From the NCBI GenBank assembly GCA_021799875.1, contig JAJYZP010000017.1, positions 1 through 36,785 on the forward strand: DNA of 36,785 nucleotides, written 5' to 3'. Shown piece after piece: positions 1 to 7,989 of this stretch. The notes below the pieces were generated by a model. The model was not told where the DNA came from. It ran no database searches and was given only the letters and a program-made list of their open reading frames with translations. Positions within the stretch are counted from its first letter, which is position 1. Each line of letters begins with the position of its first letter. The stretch is from Actinomycetes bacterium (lineage in GTDB: Bacteria > Actinomycetota > Acidimicrobiia > Acidimicrobiales > Acidimicrobiaceae). Position numbers and translations under genes: made by a program.

Positions 1-248
1 GGGAGGGGAAGGTGGTCGGTGCACTCGTCGACCTGGCAGGTCGGATGGCTCTACCCGTTCTCGTAGTTGCTGGAACGATTGAAGCAGTTCCGCCGGCTCT
101 TGCTCTTTATCCCCACATTGAACTGCTTGCACTGGTGGAGCGCTATGGAGAGGAGGAAGCGTTTGCGCATGCGGTGCGACGGGTCGGGGATCGTGTGCTC
201 GAGAGCGAGCTGCTCGGCCAACTTATGAGTTCGAATCCTGGCGATTGA
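1..248 (+). CDS. Glycerate kinase, C-terminal fragment (gene enters from the left edge)
   Basis: Open reading frame (codons from position 3) already running at the left edge and stopping with TGA at 246-248. About 80 residues are visible. They show a GK-V-GALVDLA stretch, then PVLVVAGTI, then a helical end with PHIELLALVERYG and a final run of alternating hydrophobic residues. This resembles the C-terminus of the GlxK/GarK glycerate kinase family, where a GKAP..VA....PV..LAG segment is followed by an EEAL..A..L...A end. If correct, it phosphorylates glycerate in the cytosol. Its 3' end overlaps the convergent gpgS by 26 bases. The N-terminal part is outside the window, so the family call is moderate. 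Confidence 0.55.
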   Translation, partial: EGKVVGALVDLAGRMALPVLVVAGTIEAVPPALALYPHIELLALVERYGEEEAFAHAVRRVGDRVLESELLGQLMSSNPGD

Positions 249-1011
249 TCGGTGGCAGTCGAGTCGGAGTCGATGTAGATGAACCGCTGATCTGATTGCG
301 GGGGAGTACATTTGCGCAATCGAGAATCGCTCGTGTGACCTCTTCTGCCTGGTGGCCGAGCTCGGCGAGGGAGTGGTGTCGGTGCCTTTTTACGCCGAGG
401 TCTACCTCTACAATCGATGAACGACCTCCTTGAAGATATGCGTCGACCAAGAGGGCGACATCAACGCCAAAACCTGAGACAAGCCTCGCCTGCTCGAGGA
501 CGCTGGCCCGCACTGCGATTTCGCCGGCGAGCGGCGAGGCGAGGGTGGCGAGTTCGGGATAGTAGATCGCGAGAAGGGGTCGGGCAGTGAGGGTCGTGAC
601 TCGCTGACTTTCGTGGCTTGGGTCGCTCTGGTAGGCGGCTTTTGCAAACAAGGTGGATTCAGAGTCCAGGAGCGGTTCGACAAGGAGTCGTAGGGACCTG
701 GGTTGAAAGTTCTCTAGGTCTGCATCACAGGTGACGATGATATCTGCATTGCAGTGCTGAAATCCAAGCCAGAGTGCTTCTCCCTTGCCTGGTCCGTTCA
801 GCCCGACCTCTTCTGTGTGGACCACGGTGGCGCCAAAGTCGAGGGCTACTTCTGCCGTTCGATCGGTCGAGAAGTCGTTGACGACGATAATCTGACTGAG
901 AAGCTTTGTAGTTTCGGGATCGGTAAGAACATGGTGTAGGATCCCTGCGATCGTCGACTCTTCATTGTGTGCCGGAATGACAAGGTCAACGCTTGGGTCG
1001 ACCCTTACCAT
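223..1011 (-). CDS. gpgS: Glucosyl-3-phosphoglycerate synthase (family 2 / GT81-like glycosyltransferase)
   Basis: Predicted to transfer glucose from an NDP-glucose to 3-phosphoglycerate, the first step to glucosylglycerate (compatible solute, or primer of methylglucose lipopolysaccharide in mycobacteria). The protein has 262 residues from the ATG at 1011. VIPAHNEE (11-18) opens a GT-A fold; DFSTDRTAEVA follows; GPGKGEALW (73-81) and the DAD metal/nucleotide motif (96-98) match GpgS proteins, as does a VDLGVKRHRHHSL segment near the end. The frame stays open upstream to 1281, but that part shows no similarity to the family, so the start at 1011 is preferred; no clear ribosome binding site is seen. 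It is shorter than mycobacterial GpgS (about 320 residues). Confidence 0.82.
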   Translation of the reverse strand: MVRVDPSVDLVIPAHNEESTIAGILHHVLTDPETTKLLSQIIVVNDFSTDRTAEVALDFGATVVHTEEVGLNGPGKGEALWLGFQHCNADIIVTCDADLENFQPRSLRLLVEPLLDSESTLFAKAAYQSDPSHESQRVTTLTARPLLAIYYPELATLASPLAGEIAVRASVLEQARLVSGFGVDVALLVDAYLQGGRSSIVEVDLGVKRHRHHSLAELGHQAEEVTRAILDCANVLPRNQISGSSTSTPTRLPPINRQDSNS

Positions 1012-1339
1012 GCTCGAGCAAAGTTTGAGACTCGCAGATTTTGAATGGCGATGAATCCTTTCGGGTGCGTGACACTCAGCGATAGTGGAAACTTCAGTCG
1101 GGTCTTGGAGTGGACGATACCTACAGAGCAGTCTATGGAGATTCTCGTCAGAACTGCGACCTTTTGTCGTTTGGCTCCCCGGATAGGGATCCAAGATTTG
1201 AACTGGGATGTACAGTAGTAACGCACAGATTTTTGTGTCATCAAGAGCGGATGAGGGACGGGCCCAGTGATTCCGCGGCAACCAGTGTCAACTGTCACCA
1301 GGTGCCAAGGCCCGAACGATGATATCTGAGGAGGTAAAA
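1012..1339. other. Intergenic region between divergent gpgS and thrC
   Basis: About 330 bases between the gpgS start and the preferred thrC start. Both genes must be transcribed outward from here. I see no recognisable RNA gene, T-box or other riboswitch. There is only an imperfect inverted repeat around 1277-1310 (GGCAACCAG against CAGGTGCC), too weak to call. Confidence 0.4.
1328..1334 (+). promoter_or_regulatory. Ribosome binding site that fixes the thrC start
   Basis: GAGGAGG at 1328-1334 lies five bases before the GTG at 1340. The earlier in-frame ATG at 1319 has no such site and would place this sequence inside the coding region, so GTG 1340 is the better start. Confidence 0.7.
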
Positions 1340-2593
1340 GTGTCTTTTGCTAAGGCGCTGCGTTGTAAAGAGTGTGGGAAGACCTACCCGGTTGAAGCCA
1401 ATCATGTGTGTGAGATGTGCTTTGGCCCTCTGGAGGTTGACTACGACTACGAGGGAATTCGTGCCTCTATCTCGCGGGCATCAATCGCACGGGGCCCGTT
1501 GTCGATATGGCGATACGCTGACCTTCTCCCAGTGGACTCTACGAATCGAGTTGACCTAGGTGCTGGATTTACTCCGCTGGTGCGAGCTGAGCGACTAGGG
1601 GCTGCACTCGGTTTGCGTGACCTCTGGATCAAAAACGATACGTTGAACCCAACGGGTTCGTTCAAGGATCGTGTCGTATCTGTTGCTCTCTCTAAAGCAC
1701 GCGAGTTGGGGTTTAAAGTTGCTGCTTGTGCCTCGACTGGTAACTTGGCGAACTCGGTTGCGGCTCACGCAGCTTGGGCAAATATGGACTCGTACGTCTT
1801 TATCCCGGCCGACCTAGAGCGGGCGAAGGTGATTACCACAACGGTCTACGGAGGAACGGTCGTGGCGATCGACGGTAACTATGACGACGTCAATCGACTC
1901 TGTGCTGAGATTACCTCAGATGAGCCAACGTGGGCCTTTGTGAACGTCAACGTGCGATCTTACTACTCTGAAGGCTCAAAGACCTTAGCCTTTGAGGTTG
2001 CAGAGCAGCTGGGCTGGAAAGCGCCCGACCATATTGTGGTACCGGTCGGCTCTGGTTCACAGCTGACCAAGATTTACAAGGGCTTCCAGGAACTCTATCG
2101 GGTCGGGCTGTTGGACGAGGAGCCCCACGTCCGGATATCTGGTGCGCAGCCTGATGGGTGTTCACCGGTTGCCACCGCCTTTCGGGAGGGTCACGAGTTC
2201 GTGAAGCCTGTCCGTCCTCATACGATTGCCAAGTCGCTCGCCATAGGTAATCCTGCCGATGGCCACTACGCCCTTGATGTGGTCCGGTCCACGGGTGGTT
2301 CCTTCGAGTCGGCCACTGACGAGGAGATCAAAGCGGCGATCCGACTCCTGGCGTCTAGCGAGGGGATTTTTGCTGAGACGGCTGGCGGCGTCACTATTGC
2401 GACGCTCCAGAAACTCGCCAAGAGTGGCGTCATTGAACCCGATGAGAGGGTGGTCGCTTATGTCACCGGAAACGGTCTCAAGACCGTAGAGGCGTTAGCT
2501 CCCGACTCTGAGGTTTCGGCAACAATACCACCATCTCTTGAGGCGTTCGCTGAATTTCGTAACGCTCGAGAGAAGACACAAGGAGAGCGTTGA
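1340..2593 (+). CDS. thrC: Threonine synthase
   Basis: PLP enzyme converting O-phosphohomoserine to threonine plus phosphate, the last step of threonine synthesis, in the cytosol. The protein has 417 residues from GTG 1340. An N-terminal zinc-ribbon-like segment carries C9, C12, C24 and C27, as in the thrC branch with a leading metal knuckle. The PLP lysine is K109 in NPTGSFKDR. A glycine-rich phosphate-binding loop (VPVGSGSQLTK) and a C-terminal TGNGLK motif follow. Cysteate and cystathionine synthases are fold relatives, but the zinc ribbon and motif set favour ThrC. The stop is three bases before the cysO start, so the two genes are probably one operon. Confidence 0.92.
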   Translation: MSFAKALRCKECGKTYPVEANHVCEMCFGPLEVDYDYEGIRASISRASIARGPLSIWRYADLLPVDSTNRVDLGAGFTPLVRAERLGAALGLRDLWIKNDTLNPTGSFKDRVVSVALSKARELGFKVAACASTGNLANSVAAHAAWANMDSYVFIPADLERAKVITTTVYGGTVVAIDGNYDDVNRLCAEITSDEPTWAFVNVNVRSYYSEGSKTLAFEVAEQLGWKAPDHIVVPVGSGSQLTKIYKGFQELYRVGLLDEEPHVRISGAQPDGCSPVATAFREGHEFVKPVRPHTIAKSLAIGNPADGHYALDVVRSTGGSFESATDEEIKAAIRLLASSEGIFAETAGGVTIATLQKLAKSGVIEPDERVVAYVTGNGLKTVEALAPDSEVSATIPPSLEAFAEFRNAREKTQGER

Positions 2594-2596
2594 TTC

Positions 2597-2875
2597 ATGG
2601 CAGTAGTTATACGTATTCCAGCCCAGTTGAGGAGTCTGACCGGCGGTGAAGGGGAGCTCTCCTTCGCAGACCACGATGACGTTGGGCAGGTCCTTGAAGA
2701 GTTGACGGCTCAGTTTCCAGAGCTTGGTTCGAGGATTTTCGATGAGAGCGGAGAAGTTCGGCGATTCGTCAATATCTTCGTCGCAGATGAAGATATTCGT
2801 TTCTCAGGTGGGCTCCGATGTGCCATCAAGCCTGGTCAAACTGTGTCGATCGTTCCTGCTGTCGCTGGAGGCTGA
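2597..2875 (+). CDS. cysO: CysO-like sulfur carrier protein (MoaD/ThiS, ubiquitin-like fold)
   Basis: A 92-residue beta-grasp protein ending in Gly-Gly (91-92), the C-terminus that is adenylated and thiocarboxylated in ThiS/MoaD/CysO carriers. The second half matches mycobacterial CysO closely: RRFVNIFVADEDIRFSGGL and a terminal PAVAGG. In mycobacteria CysO thiocarboxylate donates sulfur to O-phosphoserine through CysM, and the Mec protease releases cysteine. Here neither cysM nor mec is adjacent; the partner is thrC, three bases upstream. AGGAGAG at 2581-2587 precedes the ATG by nine bases. The use of its sulfur (cysteine or another product) cannot be decided from this window. Confidence 0.85.
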   Translation: MAVVIRIPAQLRSLTGGEGELSFADHDDVGQVLEELTAQFPELGSRIFDESGEVRRFVNIFVADEDIRFSGGLRCAIKPGQTVSIVPAVAGG

Positions 2876-3343
2876 GTCTCTCGGTCGTCGCAAGATCGTA
2901 GCGGCTTGAGGTGATGATGGAGACGACCTCCATGTTTACCGATTAAGTCGAATAACTGTCCTGAGGGTTCTCCTAGGTTTTAAGGAGAGGCGTGGTTCTT
3001 ACCCGCCCCGCCGACCATGCTCATTGTGAAACCCAAACTCCATCTGGACCTCAGTGTCCTTTGTAGTGTCGTGAAGAAGTGGTTGTGACGCGCTCGGGAG
3101 TGGGGAAGTAACCTCGTTGAGGAGAACGATCTCCATACTTCACCAAATTGTAACAGTGCTGTAATGGCTAGTTCGCATGAAACTGGTGAGCTGATATGTA
3201 TCTCCCGTGGTTCTTCGAAGCACGGTTTGGCAATGGTCCGCTGTGGGCAGTTAATAAGTTTGCGGCAGGTGCACAAGAGTAGGTACGTGTGCACGGATCA
3301 TTTCCGGAGAGATGCTGGGAGTAGTGCGAGAGGAGTGCTGTTT
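2876..3343. other. Long intergenic region upstream of the type II glutamine synthetase gene
   Basis: About 470 bases without a credible gene. It contains a short inverted repeat TCTCCT/AGGAGA at 2969-2974 and 2983-2988 with no T-run after it, so a weak terminator candidate for cysO at best. It also has a GlnR-like half-site pair at 3150-3165, listed separately. The in-frame extension of the glutamine synthetase upstream to 3164 lacks family similarity and is treated as leader. Confidence 0.45.
3150..3165 (+). promoter_or_regulatory. Possible GlnR-type nitrogen control site
   Basis: GTAAC, six bases, GTAAT fits the actinobacterial GlnR half-site pair (GTNAC-N6-GNAAC) with one mismatch. It lies about 180 bases before the glutamine synthetase ATG, a plausible position for a nitrogen-responsive promoter. 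Such short matches occur by chance, so the call is tentative. Confidence 0.28.
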
Positions 3344-4342
3344 ATGAGTTACCAAGCCGAGTACATCTGGATTGACGGGACCAAACCCACGGCGATGCTG
3401 AGAAGCAAGACAAAGATCCTCCCTGATGGCGAAGCACTTCCGATCTGGGGATTTGATGGTTCAAGTACTAATCAGGCGCCGGGCGACCACTCCGATTGTG
3501 TTTTGCGCCCAGTGTTCTCTTGCAAGGATCCTTTGCGTGGCGGTTCGAATGTGCTCGTTCTTTGCGAGGTAGAGCTCCCAGACTTTAGTCCGCACCCTTC
3601 AAACACGCGCAACGCTTGTGTGGCTGCTGCGGAGAAGTATCGAGATCAGGAACCGCTATTCGGAATTGAGCAGGAATATACGTTGATGCGTGATGGACGT
3701 CCACTGGGCTTTCCGGAGCAAGGGTATCCCGGGGCACAGGGTCCGTACTATTGCGGTGTAGGAGATGGTCGCGTTGATGGCCGTCCAATTATTGAGGCCC
3801 ACACGCAGGCGTGCATCGATGCTGGTTTAGCGATAGAGGGAACTAATGCGGAGGTCTTACTAGGGCAGTGGGAGTTTCAAATCGGAGTGCTGGGCGCTCC
3901 GGCGATCGGTGACCAAATCTGGGTGGCTCGGTGGCTGCTCAACCGAATCGCAGAGGATTTTGGTGTATCCGTCTCCCTAGACGCCAAGCCGGTAATGGGA
4001 GATTGGAACGGTGCTGGTGCGCACACAAACTTCTCGACCAAGGCAATGAGGGAAGGCTGGGATGCGATCATCTCGGGCTGCGAAGCACTCGGAGGCAGAG
4101 TAGAAGAGCACATTGCAAACTACGGTGCAGGAATCGAGGATCGGCTCACTGGGGCTCACGAAACGGCAAGGTATGATCGGTTTAGCTATGGCGTGTCCGA
4201 TCGTGGCGCCTCAATTCGGATACCTTGGGGTGTTGAGAAGGCTCAAAAAGGTTGGATCGAAGATCGGCGACCGAATGCTAATGCAGACCCGTATGTTGTT
4301 GCTCGGCTCATGATCGAGACGATCTGCGGAGCTGCTCTGTAG
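3344..4342 (+). CDS. glnII: Glutamine synthetase type II (eukaryotic-type GSII)
   Basis: Makes glutamine from glutamate, ammonia and ATP in the cytosol. The length of 332 residues from ATG 3344 is typical of GSII (about 330-370) and far below type I (about 470). Diagnostic motifs are WGFDGSSTNQA (DGSS at 38-41), the metal-binding GIEQEYTL (107-114) and the ATP-region NGAGAHTNFST (222-232). The adenylylation loop of type I enzymes is absent, so control is more likely transcriptional. AGGAG at 3331-3335 supports the start. The gene stands alone; the next 1 kb has no credible gene. GSII in bacteria usually accompanies a type I enzyme encoded elsewhere. Confidence 0.93.
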   Translation: MSYQAEYIWIDGTKPTAMLRSKTKILPDGEALPIWGFDGSSTNQAPGDHSDCVLRPVFSCKDPLRGGSNVLVLCEVELPDFSPHPSNTRNACVAAAEKYRDQEPLFGIEQEYTLMRDGRPLGFPEQGYPGAQGPYYCGVGDGRVDGRPIIEAHTQACIDAGLAIEGTNAEVLLGQWEFQIGVLGAPAIGDQIWVARWLLNRIAEDFGVSVSLDAKPVMGDWNGAGAHTNFSTKAMREGWDAIISGCEALGGRVEEHIANYGAGIEDRLTGAHETARYDRFSYGVSDRGASIRIPWGVEKAQKGWIEDRRPNANADPYVVARLMIETICGAAL

Positions 4343-4419
4343 ATTTTGAGAGTTCATCGAGGAGGTCGTTCTCGCAGGAGATCTCGTGGCAAGACCGGGA
4401 TTCGAGCGACGGTATCTTC

Positions 4420-4455
4420 GGTCGACGGGCACAGCTTGTAGGCTCCCCGTCGACC
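4420..4455 (+). terminator. Strong hairpin after glnII (10-bp perfect stem)
   Basis: GGTCGACGGG (4420-4429) pairs perfectly with CCCGTCGACC (4446-4455) around a 16-base loop in which AGC and GCT can also pair. It lies about 80 bases after the glnII stop. No T-run follows, so it could be a Rho-independent terminator of the actinobacterial kind or part of a structured RNA. Confidence 0.45.
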
Positions 4456-4493
4456 CGCAGCTTGATGAGGTGTCGGGCCATGGAAGATTACGA

Positions 4494-4529
4494 ACGCTTG
4501 CTCAGCGGTCGGAAACGCTGGGCAAGCGT
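4494..4529 (+). repeat. Second strong hairpin after glnII (14-bp stem with one wobble pair)
   Basis: ACGCTTGC-T-CAGCG (4494-4507) pairs with CGCTG-G-GCAAGCGT (4516-4529), the only imperfection being a T:G wobble, with the 8-base loop GTCGGAAA. A smaller hairpin TCATCGC/GCGATGA follows directly at 4550-4568. This is an unusually stable structure for a non-coding stretch. Confidence 0.5.
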
Positions 4530-4828
4530 CGTGGTAGCTGAACGGTAGTTCATCGCTCGCTGCGATGACGAGGGGAGACGGTGTTTGGCCGTTGTTGAGC
4601 AACGTATGGCGTGGAGGTCTCTGAGGTAATCAGGTCTTGATTTAAGCATCTAGTCATGCGAGTCGCTCGCGTCCTGCATCGATGCGTTGGCGGACTGGTT
4701 TTTGGCTTTGTTCATGAGCACTCGTCTCAGCCAAGTTTTGCTTAAAGACCTGTTTCCCAGCCGCATTTGATATCGAATACCTTCGACTATCTGTGCCACA
4801 AGACCCATTGAATCCGTAAAGTACGGGC

Positions 4829-4849
4829 CGACCCTCCCTGATAGGGTCG
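4829..4849 (+). terminator. Candidate terminator hairpin
   Basis: CGACCCT (4829-4835) pairs with AGGGTCG (4843-4849) around a 7-base loop; the T-rich TTGTTC follows on the plus strand. It is about 490 bases past the glnII stop, so which transcript it would end is unclear. Confidence 0.35.
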
Positions 4850-5359
4850 TTGTTCGGTGCCGGCCGTGAGCAAGAGCCCTTGCTGTCACGACCTAGCTCT
4901 ACTGGCCGAGTTTTTTGGAACTCACAGCTGACAGATGTCTATGAAACGATTCCGAGAGTTCAGGCGGTCCGGTGGGTCAGTACGATGTTGAGACTTGGGA
5001 AGACCCAGTGCACCAACGGTGCTGTGGCGTTGGAGCACTCGGAACTCTTCATGCGGGGGCGACTTTTGGTGTTGTTACTAGCTCGAGACCACCAGGTCGC
5101 GTGGGTACTCTCCTCGATTGGAGTCTTGGCCGAAGCTTCCAAGTAGTGATGGTGGAAAGGGAGACACACCGTGAAGACGGTTTCACACTGCCGATAGATG
5201 CGCCGACGAGCGAGTCGAGAACGCCCAGCTTGTTTGGTGTCAACGATCGCTGCTTGCTTCGACCTATGTCGTGATGGAATCTGCGTCTTAAGGCCCCTAT
5301 GTGCCGTCTTCTATCTCGTTCCTCAATGGATGCAACTGTTGGTTGAGGTGGTAGTGTGG

Positions 5360-5386
5360 TTAGCACTCAGGTATTGAGAGTGCTAA
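5360..5386 (+). promoter_or_regulatory. CIRCE operator (HrcA binding site) of groEL
   Basis: Perfect match to the CIRCE consensus: TTAGCACTC (5360-5368), nine bases, GAGTGCTAA (5378-5386). It lies 27 bases before the groEL ATG. HrcA bound here represses the chaperonin gene until heat stress. Confidence 0.95.
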
Positions 5387-7036
<1,650 letters not shown>

Positions 7037-7090
7037 ACGATCGGGGTACTGCATCGCTCAATCAGTGAGCATGCGGATCACGGTCATCAA

Positions 7091-7113
7091 GGGGCCGCCC
7101 GTTGGGCGGCCCC
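7091..7113 (+). terminator. Rho-independent terminator of groEL
   Basis: Perfect 10-bp stem GGGGCCGCCC (7091-7100) / GGGCGGCCCC (7104-7113) with a 3-base loop, followed by TTCTTC, 55 bases after the groEL stop. Confidence 0.85.
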
Positions 7114-7323
7114 TTCTTCGCGTAAGGTTCGCAATGTACTAAACTGAGTTGATGACTCGTGCAGATCGTAATGGAGATCGAAAAGATCGATTTCCAGCTT
7201 CATCACACCGTCCTCACAGCTTCATGTGCAAGAGTTGTTTTTCATGCAATCTAGGGAACCTTTCGTAGGATGAGAGATCGGTTGCTTGGGATTCGTTTTT
7301 TGTCAAGAGACAAGGAGCACAGA

Positions 7324-7989
7324 GTGGCTCGTGTGCGCCATCTTGCGAAGGGAGCGGTGGGGATTCCAGTCCTAGCAGTGCTGTTGTCGTCTTGCCTTGG
7401 CGTCCGATATGACTACATCTCTCACACGACCGCTGGAGGAGGAGACACGTATCTCAAGATCCCTCAAGGATGGACGGTCTACGATCAGTCTCAGATTTAC
7501 GGCGGCAAGCAGTCTCGGGTCTCCAGGGCGCAGCTCAGTCAGATCGAGTCGGTGAGCTGGACAGACATCTTTACTCCAAATGGGTCACGAGTCTTCAATC
7601 CGAAGTTAGGTTTTGGTTCAAATGTTCCTGTTGGAGTTGTTGATGCTGTCGAACTCACGGGTTCGACGAGGCAGAACTTCTCTCTCGCCTCTCTGAGAAC
7701 GCTGATTCTCCCAACCGATCCTCTCGGGGCGTCGAGCGGAGGTTATCACTACAAGGTGACTGCGTACAAGGAGTTTACGCGAGCAAGTGGCTTTCGGGGG
7801 AGTTCCATGACCGTTCGAATCACTCCGCCGAGCGGTCCAGTTTCGGTGTTGACACAGGATGCGGTCGTGGATGCCGGGACTAACTGGGTCTACTTCGTGG
7901 GAGTCGGGTGTTCAGCAAAGTGTTTCAGCTCATATCAATCGTCAATTTCTACAATCGTTAATTCTTGGAATGTGAAGGCGGAGAAGTAA
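7324..7989 (+). CDS. Predicted lipoprotein of unknown function
   Basis: I do not recognise a family. From GTG 7324 the product has 221 residues: a basic start (MARVRHLAK), a hydrophobic stretch and a lipobox VLLSSC with the lipidated cysteine at 24, so export and attachment to the outer face of the membrane are predicted. AAGGAG at 7312-7317 supports this start over the ATG at 7270. The mature part has KIPQGWTVYD near its start, a Cys-x3-Cys pair near the end (GCSAKCF) and an ISTIVNSW end, a pattern seen in exported proteins that judge membrane or surface state. The stop overlaps the next ATG (TAATG), so it is translationally coupled to the FtsH-like protease and may be its outer-face partner (inference). 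Confidence 0.72.
   Translation: MARVRHLAKGAVGIPVLAVLLSSCLGVRYDYISHTTAGGGDTYLKIPQGWTVYDQSQIYGGKQSRVSRAQLSQIESVSWTDIFTPNGSRVFNPKLGFGSNVPVGVVDAVELTGSTRQNFSLASLRTLILPTDPLGASSGGYHYKVTAYKEFTRASGFRGSSMTVRITPPSGPVSVLTQDAVVDAGTNWVYFVGVGCSAKCFSSYQSSISTIVNSWNVKAEK

Larger units (their letters stand above)
4343..5359. other. Hairpin-rich region of about 1 kb without a credible gene
   Basis: No reading frame here, on either strand, has a convincing start site or recognisable domain. Instead there is a series of inverted repeats: 4420-4455, 4494-4529, 4550-4568, a pair of mutually exclusive short stems at 4578-4604 sharing the CCGT at 4589-4592, a perfect 10-base palindrome at 4676-4685 and a hairpin at 4829-4849. 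The first ones probably end glnII transcription, but their number and strength go beyond a simple terminator. The last part must hold the groEL promoter. Confidence 0.45.

Noticed and set aside
229-238. GTTCGAATCC, identical to a tRNA T-loop
   Set aside because: It lies in the end of the glycerate kinase frame, and no acceptor, D or anticodon stem can be built around it.
4354-4602. Minus-strand frame of 82 codons after glnII
   Set aside because: It would start with TTG, has no ribosome site or similarity, and runs through the strong hairpins.
4850-5274. Two overlapping plus-strand frames upstream of groEL
   Set aside because: No start signal, no domain, and they overlap each other and a minus-strand frame equally well; nothing favours any of them.
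7195-7225. Direct repeat CAGCTTCAT, two copies 22 bases apart
   Set aside because: Helical spacing suits a regulator, but a 9-base repeat found once in a 36-kb window is expected by chance.
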